Translations under genes and position numbers: made by a program | From: Pseudomonas svalbardensis | GTDB lineage: Bacteria; Pseudomonadota; Gammaproteobacteria; Pseudomonadales; Pseudomonadaceae | Length of the DNA: 64,000 bases | Direction: 5' to 3' | Assembly (NCBI RefSeq): GCF_030053115.1 | Contig: NZ_CP125619.1 | Span: 4,661,501-4,725,500 of the forward strand | Notes under the pieces: model-generated | Told to the model about the DNA's origin: nothing | The model's database searches: none | The model's input: only the letters and a program-made list of their open reading frames with translations | In this document: one piece after another, positions 38,205 to 48,648 of the stretch | Layout: every line of letters starts with the position of its first letter | Position numbering within the stretch: position 1 is the first letter of the stretch

Positions 38205-39007
38205 GCGTAATCCTGTTGGCGGCGACCGTCCCAACGGCTGAACAGGTTCTTCAACAGCGTGGCCGTGTCCTGGGGACGTTCGAGGGGAAACATGTGGCCG
38301 CCCGGCATGGTCAGGGACTCGCCCAGCGGCAAGCGCCCCACGAGGCTTGCGTGATGGCGCATCACCACCCGACTCTTGTGCCCGCGAACCACCGCCAGCG
38401 GCACTTTCAGTTGCCGTGTGCGGCCGGGACTGGTGTGCGGCACGCCACGGTAGATACTGATTTCCGTGGCCGGGTCGAAGCGCAGGCGCAGCTTGTCGCC
38501 CACCTTGTGCAAGCCGTGTTGCAGGTAAGCGTCGAAGCACTCCGGGTCGAAACTGCGAAACAGGGTTTTGCCAGCGAAGTAGAGTCGGGCCGCTTCCAGA
38601 TCAGCGAACTCTTCGCGCCGTCCCAATGTACGGCCGGCCGGGGTCAGGCGATCGATGAAACCGAAACGTTTGGCGGCGCGAATCACCCATTGATCAGCGC
38701 GGGTCAGCACCGGCGAATCAAGCATCACCACGCCGCGATAGAGCTCGGGACACCGCAACGCTGCGTGCAGATGCAGCACGCCACCGAAGGAATGGCCGAC
38801 GCCCCACACCGGTTCCGGTTGCTGTTTGAGGTGATGGATCAGCTCATCGACCAGGTTGTACCAGTTGTCGTCCGCCGGAAAACGCGGGTCGTGGGCGTGC
38901 TGCTGCAGATGCGTCACCTGATACTCGGGCGCCAGCGCCGCGAACAACTTGCCGTAGGTGCCCGAGGGGAAGCCGTTGGCGTGGGCGAAAAATATCTGTT
39001 GCGACAT
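38201..39007 (-). CDS. Alpha/beta-fold hydrolase
   Basis: 268 residues. HANGFPSGTY near the N-terminus forms the oxyanion region, the nucleophile elbow is GHSFGG, and the histidine is in MPGGHMFPLE. It is distinct in sequence from the hydrolase it overlaps, so the two are not a recent duplication. First gene of a four-gene unit running to the DUF4892 gene. Confidence 0.92.
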   Translation of the reverse strand: MSQQIFFAHANGFPSGTYGKLFAALAPEYQVTHLQQHAHDPRFPADDNWYNLVDELIHHLKQQPEPVWGVGHSFGGVLHLHAALRCPELYRGVVMLDSPVLTRADQWVIRAAKRFGFIDRLTPAGRTLGRREEFADLEAARLYFAGKTLFRSFDPECFDAYLQHGLHKVGDKLRLRFDPATEISIYRGVPHTSPGRTRQLKVPLAVVRGHKSRVVMRHHASLVGRLPLGESLTMPGGHMFPLERPQDTATLLKNLFSRWDGRRQQDYA

Positions 39008-39129
39008 ACCGGTGATCCATCAACGAAAACAAGGGTTGATTGTCCGTAAGACGACGTCCTGCAGCAATGACCGTAAGTGCCAGGAATGATGACAGTCCGG
39101 TCATGGGAATGGCGTGTCAGATGAATCCA

Positions 39130-39289
39130 CCCCTCACCCCAGCCCTCTCCCCAAGGGGGAGAGGGGTAAAGGGAGCAGATCTGCACTGGCTTCTAGACCT
39201 GAGTTCGACTCAATATCTCAGGTCGATGTAACTCGAAAGCACACCTCGGTCAGTCCCCTCTCCCTCCGGGAGAGGGTTAGGGTGAGGGG
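39130..39289. repeat. CCCTCTCCC-type inverted repeat pair
   Basis: One palindrome (CCCCTCACCCCAGCCCTCTC... to GAGAGGGG, 39130-39165) and a second, opposite copy (CCCCTCTCCC...GGTTAGGGTGAGGGG, 39255-39289) flank about 90 bases. This family is widespread between genes of many Proteobacteria. The rest of the 307-base gap 39008-39314 holds no gene that I can see. Confidence 0.88.
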
Positions 39290-39314
39290 CGGCCTCAATT
39301 GAAGAAACACACTC

Positions 39315-39758
39315 TCAACGCGCCGGTGGATTCTCACCCAATGGCACTACCGCCATGGTCAACCGCGACACACAGCTAGCCTTCCCCTCATCGCTGCTCA
39401 ACCGGATATCCCAAACATGTGTCGTGCGGCCAATGTGAATCGGCTTGGCTACCGCCGTGACCCGCCCACTGCGCAAGCCGCGCAAATGGTTGGCGTTGAT
39501 TTCCAGGCCCACGCAGTAAAACTTGCTGGCGTCGATGCACAGGTAACTGGCCATCGAGCCGACCGTTTCGGCCAGCACCACCGAGGCGCCGCCGTGCAGC
39601 AAGCCGTAAGGCTGGTGAGTGCGATGGTCGATGACCATGCTCGCAGTCAGGGACTCGTCGTCGAAGGCTTCGAAGCGAATATCCAGCACGTCGCCGATGG
39701 TGTTTTTCTGGATTGCGTTCAACTGTTCAATGTTGGGATGGGTACGCCACAAGCTCAT
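39315..39758 (-). CDS. Hotdog-fold thioesterase (PaaI/YdiI-like)
   Basis: 147 residues from MSLWRTHPNIEQLNA; AAAGGA is eight bases before this ATG but abuts an ATG three codons upstream. The hotdog helix motif HGGASVVLAETVGS carries the likely catalytic glutamate. It should cleave acyl- or aroyl-CoA thioesters. It follows the acyl-CoA synthetase gene after 32 bases, so the two probably share a transcript. Confidence 0.93.
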   Translation of the reverse strand: MSLWRTHPNIEQLNAIQKNTIGDVLDIRFEAFDDESLTASMVIDHRTHQPYGLLHGGASVVLAETVGSMASYLCIDASKFYCVGLEINANHLRGLRSGRVTAVAKPIHIGRTTHVWDIRLSSDEGKASCVSRLTMAVVPLGENPPAR

Positions 39759-39790
39759 TGCTGACATCCTTTGTTGGTTTTATTCGTGAC

Positions 39791-41458
39791 TCAATCCTGC
39801 CACAGCACCGCTTCGCTGCGCTCGCTCCATTCTTCGAAGCGGGCACCGTAGGTGGCTTCGATCACGTTGCGCTTGATCTTCAGGGTCGGCGTCAGGAAGC
39901 CGTTTTCCACCGCCCAACTGTCCTTGACCACCACCAGTCGACGCAAGCGCTCATGTTTGTCGAGGACGCCGTTGACCTCCTCCAGAAGTTTTTCGAGGCT
40001 TGAATGCAGGCCCGCCCTCGCCGTTCCGCTGGCGTCCTGCTGACCGACCGCCGAGAGCACGCACAAACCCAGCGGCGCGCTCAGGCCATCGCCCACCACG
40101 CAAACCTGCTCGATGCGCGAATGCTCCGCCAGACGATTTTCGATCGGTGCCGGGGCGACGTATTTGCCTTTGCTGGTCTTGAATATTTCCTTCAGTCGCC
40201 CGGTCAGGCGCAAGTTGCCTTCGGCGTCCTCCTCGCCCTTGTCGCCGGTGCGCAGGAAGCCGTCCTCGGTGATGGTTTCGGCGGTTTTCTCAGGCTCCTT
40301 GAAATACCCGAGCATGGTCGCGCCGCTGCGCACCATGACCTCGCCCGACTCGGCGATCCGCACCTCGACCTCCGGGCAGGGCTTGCCGATCCAGCCGGGT
40401 TTGTTCTGGCCCGGCCGGCAAACGTGCGAATAGCCGCAGCTTTCGGTCATGCCGTAGACCTCCAGCACATCCAGCCCCAGTTTGCGGTACCACAGCAGCA
40501 AGGTCAGCGGCACTGGCGCGGCGCCGGACAAGGCGATGCGCAAGGCATCCAGCCCGAGCCCGGCAAGGACTTTGTGGCCGACCCGCTTGCCGATGATCGG
40601 CAGACCCAGCAGGAAGTCGAGGCGTTTTGCCGGGATCTTGCTGTACACGCCCATCTGGAATTTGGTCCAGATCCTTGGCACGCCGAACAACGCGGTAGGA
40701 CGTGCGCGGCGCAAATCGGTCAGGAAGGTGTCGAGGCTCTCGGCAAAAAATACCGTTTGCCCGGTGTAGATCGACGCCAGCTCGACGAACATCCGCTCGG
40801 CGACATGGCACAGCGGCAGGTAGGACAGCAACCGATCTGACTCATTCAGGCCGAATAACTGCGTGCCGCGTGTGGTGGCAAACCCCAGATTGGCGAAACT
40901 GTGCATCACGCCTTTGGGCATGCCGGTGGTGCCGGAGGTGTAAATGATGGTCGCCAACTGGTCGGCGGACGGCTTGGGATCGTCCTGGATCGGTGAACTC
41001 TTTTGCAGGTCGACCCAGCTGAAATCGAACGTGCCGGTTGGATGCAACGGCAGGCTGATCGTCGGCAGATCGGGGCTGATCCCGCGAGACATGCCTGGCC
41101 AGTCATCGAGTTTGCCGATGAACACCAGCGCCGCTTCGGAATGTTCAAGGACCTGGGCCACGGTCTCGGCGGTGAGGTTCGGGTAGAGCGGCACCGACAC
41201 ATGACCGGCCATCCAGATCGCCAGGTCGGCGATGATCCAGTGCGCGCAGTTTTTCGAGATCAGGGCGATGTGGCTGCCTTGGGGCAATTCGCGCGCGCGC
41301 AACCAATGCGCGGCGCAACGCGCCTGATGACCGACGTCGGCCCAGGTCAGCGTCTCGACTTGCCCGCCGCCGATGGGCTGGACCAAAAAGCGCTGGTGGG
41401 GATGGCGCGCTTCACGCTCGTAGAAAACGTCCAGCGGCAAACGGAAAGCAGCAGGCAT
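39791..41458 (-). CDS. AMP-forming acyl-CoA synthetase
   Basis: 555 residues from MPAAFRLPLDVFYE with GGAG eight bases upstream. The adenylate-forming signatures are intact: IYTSGTTGMPKGVM (P-loop), VYGMTESCG, RTGDKGEED and the C-terminal lysine loop GRLKEIFKTSKGKYV. The long-chain FadD/FACS-like layout suggests a fatty acid substrate. A thioesterase gene follows, giving an activation/release pair. Confidence 0.93.
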   Translation of the reverse strand: MPAAFRLPLDVFYEREARHPHQRFLVQPIGGGQVETLTWADVGHQARCAAHWLRARELPQGSHIALISKNCAHWIIADLAIWMAGHVSVPLYPNLTAETVAQVLEHSEAALVFIGKLDDWPGMSRGISPDLPTISLPLHPTGTFDFSWVDLQKSSPIQDDPKPSADQLATIIYTSGTTGMPKGVMHSFANLGFATTRGTQLFGLNESDRLLSYLPLCHVAERMFVELASIYTGQTVFFAESLDTFLTDLRRARPTALFGVPRIWTKFQMGVYSKIPAKRLDFLLGLPIIGKRVGHKVLAGLGLDALRIALSGAAPVPLTLLLWYRKLGLDVLEVYGMTESCGYSHVCRPGQNKPGWIGKPCPEVEVRIAESGEVMVRSGATMLGYFKEPEKTAETITEDGFLRTGDKGEEDAEGNLRLTGRLKEIFKTSKGKYVAPAPIENRLAEHSRIEQVCVVGDGLSAPLGLCVLSAVGQQDASGTARAGLHSSLEKLLEEVNGVLDKHERLRRLVVVKDSWAVENGFLTPTLKIKRNVIEATYGARFEEWSERSEAVLWQD

Positions 41459-41526
41459 GCGACTCGCTCCTTTATTTTTGGTCTGGAGCAAGCGTAGTCA
41501 ACCAAGCAGTTGCTCGGTTGACTATT

Positions 41527-41979
41527 TTACGGGTGCTTAATGCCGGTGAGCTTCATCGCTCCGGCCAGCGGGCCTTCGCCTTCAAGTTCTGCAAGGCCGG
41601 CAGTTTTCACCGCCTCCGGGGCCTGCACATGGCCGTGCTGCAAGTAACCCAACAGGTTACCCACCAGTGGGTTATGGCTGACCAGTAGCGCATGATCCAC
41701 AGACACCAACTGTTCCGCCACCGCTTGCGGGCGGTTGTCGGGGGTCAGCCAGTCGACGGTGCGAATCTCCGGCGCGAAATTCAGCGCGGTACGCACAATT
41801 TCTGCGGTCTCCTGCGCTCGCAGGTAAGGACTGGCATAGATCGCGGTCAGCGGCTTGCCGGCCAGTTCGGCGGCAGTGCGCAGCACTTCTTCACGACCAT
41901 GGGCAGTCAGTGCCCGTTCCGAATCAGGACGCTTGCCGTGTGGCTCGGCTTCACCATGACGCAGTATCCAGAGTTTCAT
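41527..41979 (-). CDS. sixA: Phosphohistidine phosphatase SixA
   Basis: 150 residues of the histidine phosphatase superfamily with the N-terminal R7-H8-G9 motif and second histidine in LVSHNPLVG. SixA-type enzymes remove phosphate from histidine-containing phosphocarriers such as HPt domains or NPr. It overlaps the DUF4389 gene by four bases. Confidence 0.93.
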   Translation of the reverse strand: MKLWILRHGEAEPHGKRPDSERALTAHGREEVLRTAAELAGKPLTAIYASPYLRAQETAEIVRTALNFAPEIRTVDWLTPDNRPQAVAEQLVSVDHALLVSHNPLVGNLLGYLQHGHVQAPEAVKTAGLAELEGEGPLAGAMKLTGIKHP

Positions 41980-42323
41980 AGCTTGGGCTCCTCATCTCGG
42001 ACCGGGTGTGGTGCCGGCGCCACAGCGTGCGGCGCTTCACCTTCCGGTGTACGCGGCGTCGGCCAGTCGGCGAACGGCCAGGGCTTCTGGTCACTGTGGA
42101 AACTGCCGAATCGACCGATCTGCGCCAGGAACTGGCTCAGGCTGTCGCCGAAGTTCATCAGGCTGGCGCTTGGGGCGCCATAGATCAAACGATAGATCAG
42201 TTGAACCAACACCACGGCGCCGAGGATGAATTGCGCCACTTGCCATACCAGCACGTAGACGATCATCCACAACACGCGCAGCAGGATGGATTCGTACTTG
42301 GCTTCTGTTTTCGGATCGTTCAT
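41976..42323 (-). CDS. DUF4389 domain-containing membrane protein
   Basis: 115 residues from MNDPKTEAKYESILLRV, with GGGAG before the ATG. One long hydrophobic stretch (about 17-43) and a proline/glutamate-rich cytoplasmic tail are visible. It lies between gpsA and sixA with a 31-base gap and a four-base overlap. Function unknown. Confidence 0.9.
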   Translation of the reverse strand: MNDPKTEAKYESILLRVLWMIVYVLVWQVAQFILGAVVLVQLIYRLIYGAPSASLMNFGDSLSQFLAQIGRFGSFHSDQKPWPFADWPTPRTPEGEAPHAVAPAPHPVRDEEPKL

Positions 42324-42354
42324 GTCTCGCTCCCTGCCCCTGTCAATTGAGTGC

Positions 42355-43380
42355 TCAGTTGAAACCACTGGTGGAAATAAAGTCGACGTCGGTTTTCGGC
42401 TCGGCACGCATCAATAGACCGATCACCTGCTCCAGCGTGCGCCCTTCGAACAGAATGGCGTGCAGCCCGGCGACCAGCGGCATGTACACGCCCACCTCCT
42501 GAGCCTTGGCCTTGAGCACCTTGAGGGTGTTCACGCCTTCAGCGACTTCGCCCAGGCGCGTCACTGCATCTTCCAGGCTCAAGCCCTGGCCGAGGGCGAA
42601 TCCGACCTGGTAATTACGGCTTTTCGGCGACGAGCAGGTGACGATCAAATCGCCGACGCCCGCCAAACCGAGGAAGGTCATCGGGTTGGCGCCCTGATTC
42701 ACCGCAAAGCGGGTCATTTCTGCCAGCGCCCGGGTGATCAGCATGCTCTTGGTGTTTTCGCCCATGCCCAGCGCCACCGCCATGCCGGCGATGATCGCGT
42801 AAACGTTTTTCAACGCGCCGCCCAGCTCCACGCCGAAGCGGTCGGCGCTGGCGTACACGCGAAAGGTCCGGCCATGCAACGCTTCCTGGACCCGCTGGCA
42901 GAGTTCTTCGTCTTCGCTGGCGACCACCGTGGCAGTCAGCGCGTGTTCGGCGATTTCACGGGCCAGGTTCGGCCCGGACAGCACGCCGATGCGCGCTTGC
43001 GGGGCGATCTCTTCGAGGATTTCGCTCATCAGTTTGAAGGTGTGGGCTTCGATGCCTTTGGTCAGGCTCACCAGCAATTTGCCGCTCAAACGTTCGGCGT
43101 GCGGCATCAATACCGAGCGCAGCGCGCTGGACGGCAGTGCGACGAAGCACAAGTCGCAGGCTTGCAGAGTGGCCAGCAGGTCGGTGACCGCTTCCACGGC
43201 CGGCAGAATCTTGATGCCTTTGAGGTAACGCGGGTTCTCGCGATTGACCCGAATGGCCTCGGCCTGCTCGGGGTCACGCATCCACAGCCGGACCTGATGC
43301 CCGTTCTCGGCCAGCAGATTAGCCACGGCGGTACCAAAACTTCCGCCTCCCAGGACCGCAATTGGGCGCTGTTCAGTCAT
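42355..43380 (-). CDS. gpsA: Glycerol-3-phosphate dehydrogenase [NAD(P)+]
   Basis: 341 residues. It makes sn-glycerol 3-phosphate from dihydroxyacetone phosphate for phospholipid synthesis. The N-terminal Rossmann motif [13 protein letters not shown], the [10 protein letters not shown] segment, the catalytic lysine in [10 protein letters not shown] and [14 protein letters not shown] are intact. The start [13 protein letters not shown] is chosen over a 26-codon extension. Confidence 0.97.
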   Translation of the reverse strand: MTEQRPIAVLGGGSFGTAVANLLAENGHQVRLWMRDPEQAEAIRVNRENPRYLKGIKILPAVEAVTDLLATLQACDLCFVALPSSALRSVLMPHAERLSGKLLVSLTKGIEAHTFKLMSEILEEIAPQARIGVLSGPNLAREIAEHALTATVVASEDEELCQRVQEALHGRTFRVYASADRFGVELGGALKNVYAIIAGMAVALGMGENTKSMLITRALAEMTRFAVNQGANPMTFLGLAGVGDLIVTCSSPKSRNYQVGFALGQGLSLEDAVTRLGEVAEGVNTLKVLKAKAQEVGVYMPLVAGLHAILFEGRTLEQVIGLLMRAEPKTDVDFISTSGFN

Positions 43381-43576
43381 ATGCAATCCGTTAATCCATA
43401 CCAGTGGCGATGACGGCATTATACGGAGCGGCCCAGTGGCGGCCAGTCCCCGTATCAATTACCGGCACTTGTAGGAAGAAGACCAAGAAAACCGACGAAA
43501 ATGCCCACAACGTGACTGGAAAAGTCGTTGCGCTCGGTTAACATGCGCGCCAATTGTTCGCTATCAAGGATGTGTT

Positions 43577-45700
43577 GTGTCGTTTGGCTCTCCATCACCT
43601 CGCTCGCCACTGGTACTGGTGCTGATTTTCAGCTCGCCATTGCTTGCCGACGACTTGTTCCTCGACAGCGAGCCGCTGCCGCAAGTATTGACCGCGACGC
43701 GGCTCAAGCAGTCGCCGGCCGCGGTACCGGGGAGCATGACGGTGATCGACAGCGAACTGATCAACGCCAGTGGCGCCCGGGACATCAGTGAGTTGCTGCG
43801 ACTGGTGCCGGGGATGATGGTCGGCAACATCAGCGGTAACCAGGCGGCGGTGAACTATCACGGCACCAACGCGACCGAAGCGCGACGCATGCAAGTGTTG
43901 ATCGATGGCCGCTCGGTGTATCGCGCAGGCCTGGCCACCGTGGACTGGAGTGACATTCCGGTGGCCCTGGAAGACATCGAACGCATCGAAGTTTTCCGCG
44001 GCCCGAACACTGTCAGCTATGGCGCCAATGCGCTGATGGCGGTGGTCAACATCATCACGCGCAACCCGGCCGACAGCCACGGCACGCGGCTGAAAGTCAC
44101 CCGTGGGCAGCGCGGCATCGACGACTTTTACGCCAGCCAGGGCGTGGGCTGGGACGGCGGCGGCCTGCGCCTGTCACTGTCCGGCCAGCAAGACGACGGC
44201 TTCGATTCGGACCGTAACGGCGCCGACTACCGCGACAGCCGCCGCTTGAACCGTTTCAACCTCGCCGTCAGCCAAACGCTCACTGAAAACCAGAGCATCG
44301 ACTGGCAATTGAATGCCAAGGACGGGAGCAACCAGCGTCCGTATACCTACCGCCCGGTCTTCTCGGGGATTACCGCTGCAGGGAACAATTCCGACGTCAT
44401 CGCCAAGGACTACGCCGGCTCGCTGCGCTGGAACCTCGACATCAATCCCGATCACAGCCTTTACATCCAGGGCTCGGCGCAACACTGGGATCGTCAGCAG
44501 ACCTGGCGTGCCTGCGATGCCGAGGTTTCGTTCAGCCCGCAGCTGACCGAGCTCTGGCAGCTCAACCCGAATTACACCGAACGCCTGGCGCGCAACATGG
44601 AGCGCTACACCGGCCCCGGCGCGCCCGCAGGTGACCCGACCCAGCGCGCACTGGCCAATCAAGTGCTGGACCAATGGCGAAACGGCGCCCGACAAACCCT
44701 CTGCGGTGATATCGACCAAAGCGCCCGGGAGTCGCGCTACGACCTCGAAGTGCAGGACACCCTCAGCCTGTCCGACAGTCTGCGGCTGGTCAGCGGCATG
44801 AACTATCGTTACGACCGGGCAGATTCCAAGACCTACTTCAATGGCACCCTCGACGACACCACCTGGCGGGCGTTCGGCCAACTCGAGTGGCGCGCCACCG
44901 AGCATTGGTTGCTGCAGGGCGGTGCGATGTTCGAAGACACGCACTTGATTGGCAGTTCGCTCACCCCGCGGGTGGCGGTCAACTACCTGATCAACCCGCG
45001 CCATGGCCTGCGGGCGGTGTACTCGGAAGCCATCCGCTCGCCGGACATGTTTGAGAACAACGTCAACTGGAGTTATCAGGTAAAGAACCTGCGACCCAGT
45101 GCCTATGGCCAGTCCAGTGCCCGTTATTTCGTCAAGACCCGTGGCCCCGGCGACCTCGAACAGGAACACATGCGTTCCCGGGAACTGGGCTACAACGGCT
45201 ACTTTGCCAAAGTGGGGCTGGCGGTCGATGTGAAGCTGTTCTACGACGAAATCACCGGGATGATCAGCGAACCGCTGCGCAACAATCAGTACATCGCCAG
45301 CAACTCAAACAGCGCGCGCTTCTCCGGGGCAGAAACCCAGCTCGACTGGAGAATCAGCAGCGCCGATCGCCTGCGTCTGACCTATGCCTACGTCGATGCC
45401 GAGGCGAGCAACCCGCAGGATGCACAACAGACGGCTCGAAACAGCGGGTCCGTCGGTTGGCTGCGCAACTGGGGCCACGGCTGGAACAGCGCGCTCTTCT
45501 ACTATGGTGACGATGCCCTGAACGGCTATCGCTTCGAACGGGTCGATACGCGCATCGCCAAACGCATCGGCCTGGGCAAGGCCAGCCTGGAGTTGGCCGG
45601 TGTGCTCCAGCAACGCCTCGACAGCCAGCCCACTACCTTCGTCGACAACAACTACGACGAGCGCCGGGTGCTTTACTTCAGCGCAGAGCTGGCGTTCTAA
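43577..45700 (+). CDS. TonB-dependent outer membrane receptor
   Basis: 707 residues from a GTG start with AAGGA six bases upstream. A signal peptide (residues 1-24, ending LLADD), a plug domain at about 40-160 (TVIDSELINASGARDISELLRLVPGM, RIEVFRGPNTVSYGANA) and a 22-strand-type barrel ending in a C-terminal phenylalanine (ELAF) are recognised. Two cysteines near residues 313 and 376 could form an extracellular disulfide. The ligand is unknown. The next gene begins two bases after its stop codon, putting receptor, binding protein and kinase in one operon. Confidence 0.92.
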   Translation: MSFGSPSPRSPLVLVLIFSSPLLADDLFLDSEPLPQVLTATRLKQSPAAVPGSMTVIDSELINASGARDISELLRLVPGMMVGNISGNQAAVNYHGTNATEARRMQVLIDGRSVYRAGLATVDWSDIPVALEDIERIEVFRGPNTVSYGANALMAVVNIITRNPADSHGTRLKVTRGQRGIDDFYASQGVGWDGGGLRLSLSGQQDDGFDSDRNGADYRDSRRLNRFNLAVSQTLTENQSIDWQLNAKDGSNQRPYTYRPVFSGITAAGNNSDVIAKDYAGSLRWNLDINPDHSLYIQGSAQHWDRQQTWRACDAEVSFSPQLTELWQLNPNYTERLARNMERYTGPGAPAGDPTQRALANQVLDQWRNGARQTLCGDIDQSARESRYDLEVQDTLSLSDSLRLVSGMNYRYDRADSKTYFNGTLDDTTWRAFGQLEWRATEHWLLQGGAMFEDTHLIGSSLTPRVAVNYLINPRHGLRAVYSEAIRSPDMFENNVNWSYQVKNLRPSAYGQSSARYFVKTRGPGDLEQEHMRSRELGYNGYFAKVGLAVDVKLFYDEITGMISEPLRNNQYIASNSNSARFSGAETQLDWRISSADRLRLTYAYVDAEASNPQDAQQTARNSGSVGWLRNWGHGWNSALFYYGDDALNGYRFERVDTRIAKRIGLGKASLELAGVLQQRLDSQPTTFVDNNYDERRVLYFSAELAF

Positions 45701-45701
45701 G

Positions 45702-46634
45702 ATGCTCTATAGCCCGTCACGCAAGACGCCAATCCTTGGCCGCCTGCTGGCCGGGTTGTGCCTGGTGCTTGCCGGACTGCTGAGCAGCCTGGCGGCCACC
45801 GCCGCGGACATTTTGCTGACCGGCGCCGAGGACAGCCCGGGCATGCAATCCTTCACTCAGGCCTTGAGCGCTTTGCGGCCTGCCGATAACGTGCACTTCC
45901 AGCCGCTGGCCAGTCTGCCGGCGCCAGGCAAACTGCCCGCCGGCACCCGTTTGATTCTGCTCGACCTGCCGAGCCTCGACTGGCGCCTGCAAGACACCCA
46001 GGGCCCGGCGACGCTGGTGCTGCGCATCAGCCGCCTGCAAGCCCGTCAGCATCTGGGGGCCACCCTGCCCCCGCGTCTCAGCCTGCTCTGGAGCGACCCG
46101 CCCCTGGACCGACAATTGCGCCTGACCCGATTGCTGCTGCCTCAGGCCAAACGGGTCGGCGTGCTCTTCGACAGCCACAGCGAATTCCTCTTGAAAGAAC
46201 TGCATCAGGCCGCCCACTCCTTGGGTCTTGAAGTAGTCACCGAGCGCTGGGATAACACGAACGACAGCCGGCCGTTGCAGGCGTTACTGAAAAACAGCGA
46301 CGTGTTGCTGGGCCTCGACGACCCCGATCTGTACAACCCGAAAACCGCTAAAAACCTGTTGCTCAGCAGCTATGCACGGCAATTGGCGCTGATCGGCCCT
46401 AACGCCGGGTTCGTCAGGGCCGGGAGCCTGGCCAGCACCTACAGCGATCAGAGCGATTGGCTGGCGATACTCGACGAACTGCTCGACCGGCCACCGGCCA
46501 CGTGGCCACGCACGCACTACCCGCAACGCTTCAAAGTCTTAAGCAACCCGCAAGTGGCTCGTTCATTAGGGATTGAACAGATGAATGAAGCGTCTGTCGC
46601 AACACAGTTGGCCGAAGGAGAAAGCCGCCCATGA
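45702..46634 (+). CDS. Periplasmic ABC-type substrate-binding-like protein (orphan)
   Basis: 310 residues with a signal peptide (about residues 14-36, cleavage near ATAADI). The fold type is the ABC substrate-binding (COG2984-like) class, seen in [24 protein letters not shown] and [24 protein letters not shown]. No permease or ATPase gene is nearby, so it more likely feeds a ligand to the kinase or receptor than to an importer (inference). It overlaps the kinase start by four bases. Confidence 0.85.
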   Translation: MLYSPSRKTPILGRLLAGLCLVLAGLLSSLAATAADILLTGAEDSPGMQSFTQALSALRPADNVHFQPLASLPAPGKLPAGTRLILLDLPSLDWRLQDTQGPATLVLRISRLQARQHLGATLPPRLSLLWSDPPLDRQLRLTRLLLPQAKRVGVLFDSHSEFLLKELHQAAHSLGLEVVTERWDNTNDSRPLQALLKNSDVLLGLDDPDLYNPKTAKNLLLSSYARQLALIGPNAGFVRAGSLASTYSDQSDWLAILDELLDRPPATWPRTHYPQRFKVLSNPQVARSLGIEQMNEASVATQLAEGESRP

Positions 46635-48532
46635 CCTTTCGTCGCCGTTGGGACATCAACACCCGCACGCAGATTATCAGCCTCGGCCCTGCCCTGTTGC
46701 TGACGTTGCTGTTGATCAGTTTCTTTACCTTCGTGCGGATCCAGGACCTGCGTCAGGAGCTCAATCACACTGGGCAGCTGATCGCCAACCAACTGGCACC
46801 GGCCACCGAATACGGGGTGATCTCGGGCAACAACGAGGTGCTAGACAGTTTGCTCAAGGCCACCCTGGCCACGCCCAATGTGCGCTTTCTGGAAGTCCAG
46901 GACAGTGCCAACCGGATTCTGGTGTACGTCGAGCAACCGTCGGAAACCCACAACCGCTCGCACCAGGTCGAAGTGTTCCAGGCCCCGGTGCGGCTGCAAC
47001 GCATCCAGCTGCACAATGATTTCCTGCAGGGAAGCCGCGTCGCCAACACGGCGTCCTCCGAGGATTATCTGGGTCGGGTGATCGTCGGCCTGTCCAATGA
47101 CGCCTTCAGCCAGCGTCAGCAGGAAATCCTGCTCAAGGCCGGGATCCTGGCGCTGTTCGCCCTGCTGTTTACTTTTCTGGTCGCCCGGCGCCTGGCCGGC
47201 AGCCTTTCGCAACCGATTCGCGACATCGGCAACGCGGTCAAGGCCATTCAGGACGGCGACTACAAAACCCCGCTGCCGATCGTCGACGACACTGAACTGG
47301 GCGCGCTGTCGCAACACATCAACAACCTCGCCAACGGGCTCGAACAAGCCAGTCGCGAACAGCATCAAGCGATGGCGCAGTTGATTCAGACTCGCGAGGA
47401 AGCGGAAAAGGCCAACAACGCCAAATCCGATTTCCTTGCGATGATGAGCCACGAATTGCGCACGCCGATGAATGGCGTGCTGGGCATGCTGCAACTGCTG
47501 GAAACCACCGAGATGACCGAGGAGCAGGTCGAATACGCGGCGCTTGCCTCGGAGTCCACGGAACACCTGCTCAAAGTCATCAACGACATTCTCGATTTCT
47601 CGCGCATCGAGCGTTCGGAACTGGAGCTGGAGCACATTCCATTCAACCTCGCAGACCTGATCGGCAGTTGCGCCCAGTCGTTCTCGCACAGCGCCGTGCA
47701 ACGCGGGCTCGACCTGGCGCTGTCGATTCCGGACGACATGCGCGCGTTGCAGGTGCAGGGCGACCCGACGCGAATCCGGCAGATCCTGGTCAACCTGATC
47801 GGCAATGCGCTGAAATTCACCGAACAGGGCCGCGTCAGCATCGAACCGCAATGGCAGTCGCTGGATCACGAATTGCTGTGGTTCACCTGCACCGTGCGCG
47901 ACAGCGGGATTGGTATCTCGGCTGAACGCCTGGAATTAATGTTCAACGCCTTCCAGCAGGCCGACAGTTCTATTTCGAGGCGATACGGTGGCACCGGGCT
48001 GGGCCTGCCGATTGCTCGCACACTGGCTGAACGCATGGGCGGCACGTTGCGCGCCCAGAGCGAGGAAGGTCGCGGCTCGGTGTTCACCCTGGAAATCCCG
48101 CTGGCGCTCTATAAACAGACGCTGCCCGTGCTGGCGCCGCGCATACCGACCGGCAGCGGTGATGGAGAAGGGCGCAACGTGTTGCTGGTGGAAGACAATC
48201 CGGTCAATCAGACGGTCATCGAAGCAATGTTGCGCAGTCTGGGCTTTACTGTCAGCGTCGTCACCGATGGCGCCCAGGCAGTGCGCAGTGCGGAGAGTCT
48301 GATTTTTGAAGCCATTTTGATGGACTGCCGGCTACCGATCATCGACGGCTATGAGGCCACCCGACAGATTCGCCAATTACCCGGCTGCACAGACTTGCCG
48401 ATCATCGCACTGACTGCCAACGCCTTGCAGGGTGACCGCGAAGCCTGTTTATCGGCGGGAATGAACGATTACCTGGCCAAGCCCTTCAAACGCACAGATT
48501 TGCAGCAAATTCTGCAGCGCTGGGTGCAGTAG
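46631..48532 (+). CDS. Hybrid sensor histidine kinase/response regulator (PA1611 position)
   Basis: 633 residues: membrane helix 1 (about 17-37), a periplasmic region of about 125 residues, helix 2 (about 170-187), HAMP, dimerisation domain with H274 ([12 protein letters not shown]), ATPase domain (N-box [24 protein letters not shown]) and one receiver with D565 ([12 protein letters not shown]). There is no HPt domain, so output needs a separate phosphotransfer protein. It sits immediately before fabA-fabB, as does PA1611 in P. aeruginosa, which is reported to bind RetS and so affect GacS signalling; gacS itself is in this window at 61444. Unlike PA1611 it is in an operon with a receptor and a binding protein. 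Confidence 0.92.
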   Translation: MTFRRRWDINTRTQIISLGPALLLTLLLISFFTFVRIQDLRQELNHTGQLIANQLAPATEYGVISGNNEVLDSLLKATLATPNVRFLEVQDSANRILVYVEQPSETHNRSHQVEVFQAPVRLQRIQLHNDFLQGSRVANTASSEDYLGRVIVGLSNDAFSQRQQEILLKAGILALFALLFTFLVARRLAGSLSQPIRDIGNAVKAIQDGDYKTPLPIVDDTELGALSQHINNLANGLEQASREQHQAMAQLIQTREEAEKANNAKSDFLAMMSHELRTPMNGVLGMLQLLETTEMTEEQVEYAALASESTEHLLKVINDILDFSRIERSELELEHIPFNLADLIGSCAQSFSHSAVQRGLDLALSIPDDMRALQVQGDPTRIRQILVNLIGNALKFTEQGRVSIEPQWQSLDHELLWFTCTVRDSGIGISAERLELMFNAFQQADSSISRRYGGTGLGLPIARTLAERMGGTLRAQSEEGRGSVFTLEIPLALYKQTLPVLAPRIPTGSGDGEGRNVLLVEDNPVNQTVIEAMLRSLGFTVSVVTDGAQAVRSAESLIFEAILMDCRLPIIDGYEATRQIRQLPGCTDLPIIALTANALQGDREACLSAGMNDYLAKPFKRTDLQQILQRWVQ

Positions 48533-48630
48533 TGCAGGCCTTTCGGCTATCTGCGACTGGCGTGAAAGGCGAAAGTGCGGCAGTCTTAGGCACCCGAACA
48601 GGCCCGAAAAGGGGCTTGAATAATAATTTC

Positions 48631-48648
48631 AGTGCACAAGTGTACATT
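48631..48648. promoter_or_regulatory. FabR/DesT-like operator upstream of fabA
   Basis: AGTGCAC-AA-GTGTACATT is a near palindrome about 130 bases before fabA, resembling the TetR-type FabR/DesT sites that control unsaturated fatty acid genes. A possible -35 box TTGAAT lies just upstream (48616-48621), so a bound repressor would overlap the promoter. Identification is from memory of the consensus and is tentative. Confidence 0.45.

Noticed and set aside
37299-38540. A 396-residue version of the second alpha/beta hydrolase.
   Set aside because: The first 112 residues are a shadow of the neighbouring hydrolase gene; the true start overlaps that gene's stop by four bases.
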